From JBMYRH01 sp049602155 (GTDB lineage: Bacteria; Myxococcota_A; UBA9042; PHBI01; JBMYRH01): DNA of 44,360 nt. The notes under the pieces are model-generated. The model did not search any database. It was not told the DNA's origin and saw only the letters and a list, made by a program, of their open reading frames with translations. Made by a program: the position numbers and the translations under genes. Shown one piece after another: positions 15,388-23,619 of this stretch. The stretch spans positions 1-44,360 of the forward strand of contig JBMYRH010000039.1 of assembly GCA_049602155.1 (NCBI GenBank), read 5' to 3'. Within the stretch, counting starts at the first letter, position 1. The number at the start of each line of letters is the position of its first letter.

Positions 15388-16187
15388 CTGAGTCGGTCGC
15401 GACCGAGGTCGTGGTGTGCCCTGATTGCCGTGAAGGGTTAGAGCTCACAGAGGCGAGCGTCGGCTGCCTGACGTGTGGTTGGCGGCGCAGCCGGGCGCAA
15501 GGCTACCTCCCGCTCGACCTTGGTGTGGGCCAAGCTCGCCGGGGGCTTGGCCCACGGGCGATGTATTGGCGTCCGCTGGCGAAGATCTACGAGCGGGTGT
15601 GGCGGCCGACCTTCGTCGCCATCGCGTCGCGACGACGCCCCGATCTCGAGGCGGAGCAAGTTTGGATTGAGACACATCTACTCAGAGCGGCTGGCGGTGA
15701 CATCGCTGACTTGAGCTGTGGCCCGGGCCTGATGGCGCGCCGCTTCGCCCGCTCCGGCGCCTACAGACGGGTCTATGGAGTCGATCTCTCCCCTGCGATG
15801 CTCGAGGCCTGCGTGACCTCTTGCCGCCAAGAGATGCTCCCGGTGTTCGCACTTCAAGCGGACGTGGTGCGTTTGCCCTTCAGGGGTCGCTCGCTGGCGG
15901 GTGTCCACGCCGGGGCTGCGCTTCACCTGTGGGCGGATCCTCTCGCCGCGCTCGTCGAGGTGGGGCGCGTGTTGCGGCCAGGCGGGACCTTCGTCGCGAG
16001 CACCTTTGTACATCCACGGCGCTACGGCCCGCGTCACCTTATTGAGGACGCCTTTGAGCACCTCAGTGAGGTCCGCTTTTATGGCCATGATGAGCTGGAG
16101 GGGCTGTGCGCAGCCGCCGGCCTTGTCGACTTTCAGGCGCGTCGACAGGGGGCATGGATCCTCTTCACCGCGAGGGCGGTCAGGTAA
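15384..16187 (+). CDS. SAM-dependent methyltransferase with N-terminal zinc ribbon (second copy of this layout)
   Basis: A 267-aa protein. Residues 1-45 form a zinc ribbon (C12-PD-C15 and C28-LT-C31, then YLPLD). The rest is a class I methyltransferase: ADLSCGPGLMARRF as SAM motif I, VYGVDLSPAMLEAC as motif II, ADVVRLPFRGRSLAGVHAGAALHLW as motif IV and VLRPGGTFVAST as motif V. This is the ubiquinone/menaquinone-methyltransferase (UbiE/Methyltransf_11) type. Plant and bacterial quinol-type and lipid methyltransferases share it, so the substrate is open. The ATG at 15384 overlaps the stop of the Cys-rich gene. An alternative ATG at 15363 is in frame but would cause a longer overlap. Confidence 0.87.
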   Translation: MTESVATEVVVCPDCREGLELTEASVGCLTCGWRRSRAQGYLPLDLGVGQARRGLGPRAMYWRPLAKIYERVWRPTFVAIASRRRPDLEAEQVWIETHLLRAAGGDIADLSCGPGLMARRFARSGAYRRVYGVDLSPAMLEACVTSCRQEMLPVFALQADVVRLPFRGRSLAGVHAGAALHLWADPLAALVEVGRVLRPGGTFVASTFVHPRRYGPRHLIEDAFEHLSEVRFYGHDELEGLCAAAGLVDFQARRQGAWILFTARAVR

Positions 16188-16269
16188 GGGTGGCGCCCGG
16201 TGAGGCGACGCGCCGCGCTCTGACGGCCGAGGCATAGCCGCATCGCCTGAGTTTCGCTATCCTCCGGGG

Positions 16270-17640
16270 ATGAACCTCACCTCCCAGTTATTCGTTGCCT
16301 GTCTCGCCGCGCTCGCTCTCACTCTCGCTGGCGGTTGCGGAGACGACGCCCCCGAGACGCCAGCGGGCTTTGGGGGCAATGGCGATGCGGAGTCCACCGT
16401 AAGTGGGGACGGTCAGCGCGGTGATGGAGAGCGGATCATCTTCGGTGATGGGGACGCCTTGGCGCCGGTGACGCCGGAGGACACGACTGAAGAGGGCGTG
16501 TCTTGTGAGCCGGGCGAGCCGGTGTGCTTGTCTGATGAAGCTTGGGCGGTCTGTCACCCCAACGGTCGTGCGCTCTTGGCGCCGCATGGGTGTGCGAGCA
16601 CTGCGCGTTGCAACCCGGCGCTGGGGCACTGCGCGATGATCGTCTGTGACGCCGAGGTACCGAGCTGCGCGGATTGGCAGACACCACAGCGCTGTAACAG
16701 CACCGGGACCGGCTATGAGGTCTCAGAGGCGTGCCAAGGTTGGGGGACATGCGTCGACGGCGCTTGCCAGACCTGTCGCCCCGGGGAAGGGGCGTGTGTG
16801 TCGTTGAAGGTCGCGGGCACGTGTGACGCTGAGGGGACGTCGATCCTTGAGGGTAGTGAGGTGAACTGCGCCGAGGGCGAAGTCTGCTTGGGTGAGAAGG
16901 GGGCCTGTGGCGTGCCGCTTTGCCAGCCAGATGCGTGGCGCTGTTTGAACCCCTTCGTCTATCAAGTCTGCGACGACACTGGCTCGTCTTGGTTGTCGTC
17001 GGAGCCCTGCCCAGACGAGTTCGTTTGCCACGCTGAGGTGTGCGAATACGCGCCGTGTGTGCCGACGGTGCTCTTCGTCGTCGACCGCTCAGGCAGCATG
17101 GATCCGCATTGGGAGGCTGTGTCAGCCGAGGTGCGCGCGCTCGTAGAGGGGAACCCCGATGCGCTCTTCGGCCTCAAGGCATTCCCGTCTGGGACCGGGG
17201 GCAACGGGTGTGGCGTGAGCAACAGCCTTCAGATCGGCTTTGACTTCGCGGACGTCGAGACCTTTGACGACTACTTCAATGCCTCGCCTCCTTCGGGGAT
17301 GACGCCCTTGGCCGAGACGATGGAGTACCTCGCCTTATCAGCGTCGACAGTCTTCGGGGTCTATCGGGCCAACATCGTGGTCCTCTCGGATGGATCGGAG
17401 ACCTGCACGAGCGAGGATCCGACCTCACGTTTGGCCGACGCGGTGAACCAACTGCACCTCGTGCATGGGGTGCGCACCTATGTCATCGGCTACAATTACG
17501 AGGGGGACCCCGGTCAGCTCGACGCGATGGCGTCCGCGGGCGGAACGACCTACTCGACGCATATCCAAGCGGGGGACGCTGGGACGCTCTCCGAGGCCTT
17601 CGAGGACGTCGTCGACGATATCAAGCTCTGCTCTCATTGA
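16270..17640 (+). CDS. Cys-rich lipoprotein with C-terminal von Willebrand A domain
   Basis: A 456-aa lipoprotein (lipobox LAGGC, Cys at about 23) with a Gly/Asp-rich spacer, then about 200 residues of disulfide-type repeats (pairs such as CEPGEPVC, CDAEVPSC, CRPGEGAC), each about 45 residues long. The C-terminal vWA domain begins TVLFVVDRSGSM (MIDAS DxSxS at about residue 272), has the MIDAS Thr in GMTPL and the Asp in VVLSDGSETC, so the metal site looks complete. Such proteins in myxobacteria-like genomes are thought to bind ligands at the outer surface by a metal-dependent adhesion site. It stands alone between a methyltransferase and a LON-domain gene. The ATG follows CTCCGGGG, a weak site. 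Confidence 0.87.
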   Translation: MNLTSQLFVACLAALALTLAGGCGDDAPETPAGFGGNGDAESTVSGDGQRGDGERIIFGDGDALAPVTPEDTTEEGVSCEPGEPVCLSDEAWAVCHPNGRALLAPHGCASTARCNPALGHCAMIVCDAEVPSCADWQTPQRCNSTGTGYEVSEACQGWGTCVDGACQTCRPGEGACVSLKVAGTCDAEGTSILEGSEVNCAEGEVCLGEKGACGVPLCQPDAWRCLNPFVYQVCDDTGSSWLSSEPCPDEFVCHAEVCEYAPCVPTVLFVVDRSGSMDPHWEAVSAEVRALVEGNPDALFGLKAFPSGTGGNGCGVSNSLQIGFDFADVETFDDYFNASPPSGMTPLAETMEYLALSASTVFGVYRANIVVLSDGSETCTSEDPTSRLADAVNQLHLVHGVRTYVIGYNYEGDPGQLDAMASAGGTTYSTHIQAGDAGTLSEAFEDVVDDIKLCSH

Positions 17641-17739
17641 GCCTGGACCCGTGCGACCTGCTCGGGGGCTGCTGGATGATCACGGGAATAGGTGTCGACA
17701 TTTTGGCGCAAAGGCGACACTGCGCCTAACCTGTGGGCA

Positions 17740-18435
17740 ATGGCACGCGACATCGAACATTCCGGCGTCATCCAGACGCTCCCTAATGAAGTCCCGATCT
17801 TCCCTCTCCCAGATCATGTCTTTCTGCCTTCGATTCAGGCGCCTTATCGCGTCTTTGAGCCACGCTATCGTGCACTCGTCGACTGGCTGCTCGACCAACC
17901 TGAGGATGAGAGATGGCTGGCGATCCCGCGCTTAGCGACGGGGTGGCAGAGCGATTATCACGGCGCGCCGCCGTTCAACACCATCGCGACGGTGGGGCGA
18001 ATGGTGAGCTGCGAGACCCTAAGAGGAGGCCACTTCTATGTGGTGGTCGAAGGGGTAGCGCGTTGCCGCCTGAGCGAGCGCGTCGCGAGCGAGCCGTACC
18101 GGATCGCCAACGTCGAGCCGCTCCCTGACTTGGCCCTCGTGGGTGATCAGATCGAGTCGCTCCGCGCACGCATGGGGGCGATCGTCCAGACCGTCTACAC
18201 CCTCGTTCAAGTCCTGGGCCCTGCGGCGTCGGATTTGGCCGCAGCTGCGCAGGACCTCTCTGATCCGGAGCGCGCGCTGTACCGTTTGGCGGCCGGCGCT
18301 GTGGATGATCCGGAAGTGAGGCAGGCGATCCTCGAAGAGCGCCTGGTGCACCACCGGGCGGCGCACGTGCAAGAGGCGCTCACGTCCTTGTTGGCGCTCG
18401 CTGGGCTTCACACTGGCGCCGCTGGCGTAGCCTAG
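17740..18435 (+). CDS. LON N-terminal (substrate-binding) domain protein
   Basis: A 231-aa cytoplasmic protein. It has the LON domain opening VPIFPLPDHVFLPSIQAPYRVFEPRYRALV, a mid-section with GTVGRM-type strands (IATVGRMVSCETLRGGHFYVVVEGVARCRL) and a helical C-terminus. There is no ATPase or Ser-Lys protease domain, so it is a stand-alone LON-like protein (the YcaL/LonN class), whose role is not well known. The open frame begins at 17692, but MARDIEHSGVIQTLPNE at 17740 is the better start because the conserved domain starts soon after. It converges with the M3 peptidase gene. Confidence 0.88.
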   Translation: MARDIEHSGVIQTLPNEVPIFPLPDHVFLPSIQAPYRVFEPRYRALVDWLLDQPEDERWLAIPRLATGWQSDYHGAPPFNTIATVGRMVSCETLRGGHFYVVVEGVARCRLSERVASEPYRIANVEPLPDLALVGDQIESLRARMGAIVQTVYTLVQVLGPAASDLAAAAQDLSDPERALYRLAAGAVDDPEVRQAILEERLVHHRAAHVQEALTSLLALAGLHTGAAGVA

Positions 18436-18461
18436 AGGCTCCCCGAGGGTCTGGGGTGCCT
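18436..18461. terminator. Hairpin between convergent LON-domain and M3 peptidase genes
   Basis: AGGCTCCCC (18436-18444) and GGGGTGCCT (18453-18461) pair over nine positions with one T-T mismatch in the 37-base gap between two genes that end face to face. There is no clear T-run, so it is a candidate bidirectional terminator only. Confidence 0.35.
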
Positions 18462-18472
18462 CGTGAGGGCGC

Positions 18473-20548
18473 CTAGTCCTCTAGCCAGTCTTTATAGGCT
18501 TCTGTGTTGAACGGACGGCCGAGGAAGTCCTCGACCAAGCTCGCGGCGTCCGCGGTCCCGCCCGGCTCCAAGATGGCCTTGCGATAGGCGCGTGCCGTCT
18601 CGGCGTCGAGCATGCCCTTGGCCTTAAAGCGGGTGAAGAGGTCCTTCGCGATGACCAGTGACCATTGGTAGGTGTAGTACATCGAGCTGTAGCCCATAAG
18701 GTGCCCGAAGTTCGCATAGACGTGGTCGGCCTTCATGCGGCGATATGGGTTGTACGACTTGTACATCTTGTCCGTGAAGCGATCGAGGTCGATCCCCTCG
18801 GGATCCTTGGCGTGCAAGAAGTAGCTGAAGGCCGTGTAGAAGACCTGGCGCATGACGTGGACGCCTTTACCGAACTCATCTGCGGCGCGCATCTTGGCGA
18901 CCAGCGCAGCGGGGATTGGCTCTTGGGTCTCAACGTGCTTGGCGAAGCGGGCCAAGACGCCGGGATCCCAGGCCCACTCCTCGAGGATCTGTGACGGAGC
19001 CTCGACAAAGTCCCACTCGACGTTGATCCCCGCGAGGGTCACCCAGGTCCCGCGCTGCGCGAGGAGCTGATGGATGAGGTGACCGAACTCGTGGAAGAAG
19101 GTCTGCACATCACTGTGCTCCATCAGAGCGTTGCCGTCGCCGTCCGCCGGGTCCGGGAAGTTGCAGATCAACGTGCCGATAGGCATCTGCCCGCCCTCAA
19201 GGCCAGTCTGGAGCGGGAACATCGCGGCGTGCTTGTACTTCTCCTCGCGCGGGTGCATGTCGAGGTAGAAGCGGCCGAGGAGGGTGTCTCCGTCCTGCTC
19301 GTACATCCCGTAGGCTTGGACGCTCTCATGCCACACGGGCTCCTCGGGCATCGCCTCAAAGCGTAGCCCAAAGAGCTCGCCGTAGAGGTCCAAGATGCCG
19401 GTCTTTACCTGGGCGTACGGGAAGTAAGGGCGCACCGAGCGCGCGTCGAAGTCATACTTCTCAGCGCGGACCTTGCTCACGTAATAGAAGCGGTCCCAGA
19501 CATCGATCGAGCGGGCCTTTCGGTTGTCTTTTTTCTTCCGCTTCAGCAGCTCCTTCATGTCCGCCTTCATGCGCGGTCGCGCGATCCCAGCCACGTCCGA
19601 GATGAAGCTCTCGATGGTCTTGGGATCCTTCGCCATCTTGTCTTCGGCGTTATAGGAAGCCCAAGTGGGGTGACCCAGCAGGTTGGCCTTCTCGTGGCGC
19701 AGCGCGAGGACCCTCTTCAAGACGTCCGCGTTGGTGGGGTAAGCCCGGTTCATGAACAGCTCGTAGAGCTCCTTGCGGACCTCGGGGTCCTCGACGTAGC
19801 GCTGAACAGGGTAGAAGTCCGGGTAGTCGGTCGTCAGCGCGATGCGGCCGTTGGCCTGCACTGGGTGGGCCTCGATGAAGTCGGCTGGGAGGCCGGTCAG
19901 CTTCTCGGGGGCGACCTCGAGCGTCTTCACATCCTCGCGGACGTTCTTTCCGAAGGCCTGGGTCAACGCGACGATCTCCTCTTGGATGGCACCGAGCCGC
20001 TCTCGCACCTCGGCGGACTTGTCGACCCCGGCGCGACGGAAGTCCCGGAGCATCTGGTCGACGAAGCGCTTGGTCAGCGCATCAGCGTCAGAGACATCGA
20101 CGGCGGCCGCGGCATCATAGAGGCCACGGTCCATACTGACGTCCGTGCCAAACTTGGAGGCGGCTTGGCGGCATTTCTGAGCGGCGTTGCGGACCTCCTC
20201 GTTGGGGTGGACATTGAACATCAGCGAGGCCCAGCTCGATGCGGAGTCCAGGGCCTTCATCATCTCGTTGAAGCTGATCAGTGTGTTGTTCACTGTGCGC
20301 TTCTCGACGGGCACCTTGATCGCCTGTCGAAGCGCTGCGGCGCGGGCGAGGCCCTCCTCGCATACGGAGGTCAGCTGCGCTGCACTGACCCACACGGGGG
20401 GCGCTACGGCGGGAGACTCTGTGGGCTCTGTCGTATTGGTTGGCTCGGCAGCGCTCTGCTTCACAGGCTTCTCCTCAAGGGTTGCGTGGTTGGCTGCGCA
20501 AGACGCAGTGAACCAGGTCATCACCATCACGGTCGCGATTCGTTTCAT
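18473..20548 (-). CDS. M3-family zinc oligopeptidase, lipoprotein form
   Basis: A 691-aa thimet-oligopeptidase-type metallopeptidase. The zinc site is HEFGH (about residue 485, in TFFHEFGHLIHQLL), with the third ligand Glu in WDFVEAPSQILEEW. The length matches the M3 family (about 650-700). The start MKRIATVMVMTWFTASCAANH is a lipobox-like signal (TASC), so this copy is probably exported and membrane-anchored, unlike the usual cytosolic M3 enzymes; it would trim short peptides in the periplasm or at the surface. ATG at 20548 has GGAG eight bases upstream; the open frame upstream to 20623 has no good site. It is transcribed away from the Cys-rich gene at 20692. Confidence 0.92.
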   Translation of the reverse strand: MKRIATVMVMTWFTASCAANHATLEEKPVKQSAAEPTNTTEPTESPAVAPPVWVSAAQLTSVCEEGLARAAALRQAIKVPVEKRTVNNTLISFNEMMKALDSASSWASLMFNVHPNEEVRNAAQKCRQAASKFGTDVSMDRGLYDAAAAVDVSDADALTKRFVDQMLRDFRRAGVDKSAEVRERLGAIQEEIVALTQAFGKNVREDVKTLEVAPEKLTGLPADFIEAHPVQANGRIALTTDYPDFYPVQRYVEDPEVRKELYELFMNRAYPTNADVLKRVLALRHEKANLLGHPTWASYNAEDKMAKDPKTIESFISDVAGIARPRMKADMKELLKRKKKDNRKARSIDVWDRFYYVSKVRAEKYDFDARSVRPYFPYAQVKTGILDLYGELFGLRFEAMPEEPVWHESVQAYGMYEQDGDTLLGRFYLDMHPREEKYKHAAMFPLQTGLEGGQMPIGTLICNFPDPADGDGNALMEHSDVQTFFHEFGHLIHQLLAQRGTWVTLAGINVEWDFVEAPSQILEEWAWDPGVLARFAKHVETQEPIPAALVAKMRAADEFGKGVHVMRQVFYTAFSYFLHAKDPEGIDLDRFTDKMYKSYNPYRRMKADHVYANFGHLMGYSSMYYTYQWSLVIAKDLFTRFKAKGMLDAETARAYRKAILEPGGTADAASLVEDFLGRPFNTEAYKDWLED

Positions 20549-20620
20549 CGGTGCTCTCCACGGCGCGCAGGGGCGTCTGTCCTTGTAGATGTCGTCGCTC
20601 CGCATGGCAACCCCCGCGCT

Positions 20621-20632
20621 CATGACGTCATG
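20621..20632. promoter_or_regulatory. 12-bp perfect palindrome in a divergent promoter region
   Basis: CATGACGTCATG is a perfect palindrome in the 143-base gap between the M3 peptidase (leftward) and Cys-rich protein B (rightward). Its position suits a shared dimeric-regulator operator. No regulator gene is adjacent, so the role is inferred. Confidence 0.35.
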
Positions 20633-20691
20633 ACGCCTGGCTTTGAGTTCCAGGATTGATGCCGCCCACCGGTCGGCCCATACTGTGGCTC

Positions 20692-21828
20692 ATGTCAGCC
20701 CAATCTTCTCATCGTATCGCCCGCTGGATCCCGATCATGCTCGGCTTGCTCCTCATGGTGGGGGAGAGCAGGGCGGTGAGCCCAGTCGACGCGAGGGCAC
20801 ATGATGCAGGGGCGCCTGCTGTGGCCTCGGGTGAGTCGGACGCGGGCCCTGAGCCTGCGAATTGCCCCTCGGCCATCGCGCGTCAAGAGCGACTCTCTGG
20901 GGAGGCGGAAGTGCGGCGCATGGAGCGCTCGGCCGTCTCTGTAACTCGGGAGACGATCGCGCAGGCCGAGGACTTGGCTGCCAAACATTGGGAGCGGATG
21001 GGGGTCGCCTTCGTGGTTGAGTCGACGCGCCGCGGGCGGCAGCACCTCCAACGCGCTGTGCGTCCCTATGAAGCCAGGGTCGGCGAGCTCCCCCGTGAGA
21101 CGTGTCGGGCCCTCGCCGCCCGTGACACGGCGGCCTGCAAGGGGCTGCCGGAGCAAGAAGCGTCGGGGTGCATGGCTTGGCTGGCGCTGCGCAGCGGTGT
21201 CACGGCGGGCTGCGACGAGGTCCCGGAGCCCCTGAGGGCAGCGTGCCGTGTGCTTCGGACTCCGGGTGCGACGTGTCCGACCGAAGACGGGGCGGGCCGA
21301 GAGGCTTGCGTACGGGTCCAGGGGGCACTCAACGGGGTCGCAGAGGCCTGCGCATCAAAGGAGGGCGAGACGGCGTGCACGTGGGCCGGGTTGCTCTCGA
21401 GCCTCGCCGCCGCGCCCGAGCAGGCCTGTGAGGCCGTCCGGCCTGGGGGTGACCGTCGTAGCCCGAGGGCAAAGCGGACCCACACGTTGTGCCAAGCGGT
21501 CGTCAGCGGGCAGCCACTGCGTTGCCCGGCGGACACGCAATTGACCCAAGTCGACGACGTGGTCACGTGGATCGAGTCGACGGTCCTCGGTGGTGGCCCT
21601 GCGCTGCGCCTCGTCACGAATCTACAAGTCGACCGCCCCTCGGTGTGCGCGGTCGAGGTCTCGATGAGGCTGGGTCCCGAGATCGTCGAGACGCAGTCTT
21701 GGCTCGTCTCTCCAGGCAGCCAGGCGAGCGTGCCTGATTGGCGCGCCTTGAAGAGCGAGGCGTCTCCCTTTGAGTTGGTGGCGAGCCCCTCGGCTGTCTG
21801 TGTGCTGCGTCAGTATTGGGGGCCATGA
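20692..21828 (+). CDS. Secreted Cys-rich protein B (paralogue of 14296-15387)
   Basis: A 378-aa exported protein with a signal peptide (about residues 12-30, IPIMLGLLLMVGESRA), a low-complexity Ala/Asp/Gly spacer, a helical part (EVRRMERSAVSVTRETIAQAE), a Cys-rich domain (CRALAARDTAACKG, CDEVPEPLRAACRVL, CQAVVSGQPLRC) and a C-terminal beta domain (PSVCAVEVSMRLGPEIVETQSW). Domain order, Cys spacing and the AVV-QP-C / C-AV-V motifs match protein A, so they form one family with low identity. The open frame starts at 20656, but ATG at 20692 (MSAQSSHR) gives a normal signal peptide. Function unknown. Its stop overlaps the VOC gene start by four bases. Confidence 0.78.
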   Translation: MSAQSSHRIARWIPIMLGLLLMVGESRAVSPVDARAHDAGAPAVASGESDAGPEPANCPSAIARQERLSGEAEVRRMERSAVSVTRETIAQAEDLAAKHWERMGVAFVVESTRRGRQHLQRAVRPYEARVGELPRETCRALAARDTAACKGLPEQEASGCMAWLALRSGVTAGCDEVPEPLRAACRVLRTPGATCPTEDGAGREACVRVQGALNGVAEACASKEGETACTWAGLLSSLAAAPEQACEAVRPGGDRRSPRAKRTHTLCQAVVSGQPLRCPADTQLTQVDDVVTWIESTVLGGGPALRLVTNLQVDRPSVCAVEVSMRLGPEIVETQSWLVSPGSQASVPDWRALKSEASPFELVASPSAVCVLRQYWGP

Positions 21829-22211
21829 TGGGGGCGGTGAGCAGTGACAGGCTGCGGGTCTTGTTGACCTGCGCCGCTGTGGATATCGAGGCCATCGCGA
21901 CCTTCTACGGTGAGGCGCTTGGGTTCGAGGTGGAGCATCGACGCGCCGATGAGTCCGGTGAGCTGATTGGCCTGCGCCGTGACGGCACCCGGGTCCTCTT
22001 GGCGACCCCGGGCGCGATGGGGGTGGGGGCCTCCGAACCCACGAAGGGGGCCACGCTCATCTTGATGCACCCCGATGTCGCCGCGCATCGCCGCGCACTA
22101 GAGGCGCGCTTCTCCGGCTTGCTCGGGCCGCTGCGCGAGATGGGGGGCGGGCGCTTCTATGTCATCACGGACCCTGCGGGGAACGCGGTGTGGATCATGC
22201 AGGTCGAATGA
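21825..22211 (+). CDS. VOC-superfamily (glyoxalase-like) small protein
   Basis: A 128-aa protein, the usual size for one vicinal-oxygen-chelate unit: FYGEALGFEVEHRR in the first beta-alpha-beta-beta-beta module, and FYVITDPAGNAVWIMQ, the typical DPxGN-x-(I/V) end, in the second. Possible metal ligands cannot be assigned with confidence. Family members include glyoxalase, dioxygenases and antibiotic-binding proteins. ATG at 21825 overlaps the stop of the Cys-rich gene (ATGA), so it is translationally coupled to an exported protein despite being cytoplasmic. It ends 17 bases inside the convergent radical SAM gene. Confidence 0.85.
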   Translation: MMGAVSSDRLRVLLTCAAVDIEAIATFYGEALGFEVEHRRADESGELIGLRRDGTRVLLATPGAMGVGASEPTKGATLILMHPDVAAHRRALEARFSGLLGPLREMGGGRFYVITDPAGNAVWIMQVE

Positions 22212-23619
22212 AGTCCGCCAAGGTTGGAGAGAGCCGCTCTAACTCTTCGTCACAGACTGGGACGAGCTCTCCGAGGCCAAAGCGCTCTGCGTACACCTCA
22301 TAGACGGCTCGCGGGCAGACGACGGACAAGGCGCAGCTGTCGGCGTGGGGGCAGCGGCGCACGGGGATGGTGAATGTGTTGCCCCCGACATCGCCGACGC
22401 GGCGATAGTCCGCGTGCTCGAAGAGCGTCCCTAGGAGCGCTGTCGTGGGGTGGAAGCCGCCGGTGGTCAGGGTGGGCTGCCCGGTCTCGGCCTCGTGTCG
22501 GAAGCGGACGCAGGGGAGCAGCTCGGCCAAGCCGATCGGAGGAGCGCAGGCTGCGAAGGTCGACACCAACTCTCGATGGGGGACTGCGACTTGATAGAAG
22601 GCATCATCTGCTGCCCGGGTCGTTGGGAAGGGCAAGAAGACCTGAATCGGCGCCTGCCACTGACGCAACCAACGCGCCGTCTCCTCAAGGCGAGAGAGGT
22701 TACCTCGTGTCACGACGGTTAAGAGGTTGAGCGCGTTACCGAGCCCCTCATCGATAAGCCCAGCGAGGGCGGAGGAGACCGCATCGAAGCTACCGGGGAC
22801 GCCCGTGACCGCATCATGGGTGAGAGCATCGGGTCCGTAGACCGGGACGTGCAGCGTGAAGGGGACCGAGCCGGCGGCATCACGAAGGGCTGCCCGTGCA
22901 CTCGGGTCAGCAAGCCGTGTGAATGGAGAGTAGATGTGGATGTGCCTGAAGCCAAGCGATACGGCCTCGGTGAGCAGCTCGAAGACCTGAGGGTGAGTGA
23001 GCGGGTCCAGTCCACTTAGTCGCAGAACGTCGTAGCCGTCACGTCGGCCCAATCGCATGCCGCGCACGAAGCGCTCGCGGGCCTCGGGCGTGGGGTTGGC
23101 CTCGGGGGAGAACTTCGCGCGGGTCGAGCAGAAGGTGCAGCGCTGGCCGCAGTCGCTCGCGAGATCGAGGACATAGACTCGCCCGAAGCTGAAAGGGCTC
23201 ATCGCCTCTGGCAGCCAATCTTCGGGGAGCCGGAGGGTGCGCACAGGCGGTGCAAGGTCACCTGCGGGCTCCGGGGTGCGCCAGTCGGCGTCCTCGGCAT
23301 CGAGGGCTTGGAGCCGGTCGGCCAGGGGTTGAAGTCGCCGCAACCCGACAGCCTCCGCGGTGTCTTCCGGGATATGAGAGATGAGATCGAGGTGGGGCGT
23401 ACGGCGCCAGGCTGGTGCCTCTGCGTCCGTTGGGCGCACTTGCAGTCCGAGGGTTGTTCGGTGCTCGGGGTGGGTCACGACGAGGAGGACCCCACCCTCG
23501 TGATGGGGCATGGCCGACGTGAGCCGCCAGCCTTCGGGGAGTTGGGGCGCGGGGGAGCGCGTGAGGAGCGCCTGGAGGGACGCGCTCTCGAGGGTGTAGG
23601 TCACGGCCGGCGGGCTCAT
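22195..23619 (-). CDS. Radical SAM enzyme, third gene of the cyclase-like cassette
   Basis: A 474-aa protein. An N-terminal region of about 150 residues is not typical of the family. The [4Fe-4S]-SAM motif is C157-x3-C161-x2-C164 (DCGQRCTFCSTR), followed by a TIM-barrel with LRLSGLDPLTHPQ in the GGE position (here SGLD). The C-terminus has a further Cys group (CPHADSCALSVVC and CDEEL), compatible with an auxiliary cluster of SPASM/twitch type. These enzymes use radical chemistry on peptides, sugars or lipids; the substrate is unknown. ATG at 23619 shares one base with the stop of the upstream gene (TGATG); the longer frame to 23706 would only overlap that gene. It ends tail-to-tail with the VOC gene. 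Confidence 0.9.
   Translation of the reverse strand: MSPPAVTYTLESASLQALLTRSPAPQLPEGWRLTSAMPHHEGGVLLVVTHPEHRTTLGLQVRPTDAEAPAWRRTPHLDLISHIPEDTAEAVGLRRLQPLADRLQALDAEDADWRTPEPAGDLAPPVRTLRLPEDWLPEAMSPFSFGRVYVLDLASDCGQRCTFCSTRAKFSPEANPTPEARERFVRGMRLGRRDGYDVLRLSGLDPLTHPQVFELLTEAVSLGFRHIHIYSPFTRLADPSARAALRDAAGSVPFTLHVPVYGPDALTHDAVTGVPGSFDAVSSALAGLIDEGLGNALNLLTVVTRGNLSRLEETARWLRQWQAPIQVFLPFPTTRAADDAFYQVAVPHRELVSTFAACAPPIGLAELLPCVRFRHEAETGQPTLTTGGFHPTTALLGTLFEHADYRRVGDVGGNTFTIPVRRCPHADSCALSVVCPRAVYEVYAERFGLGELVPVCDEELERLSPTLADFIRPA

Noticed and set aside
17703..17732. TTGGCG-18-TAACCT as a promoter for the LON-domain gene
   Set aside because: The -10 would be only eight bases before the ATG, giving a leaderless message; too weak to call.
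19670..20659. 329-aa plus-strand open frame over the M3 peptidase
   Set aside because: It is antisense to a gene with a clear HEFGH zinc site, and shows no domain of its own.
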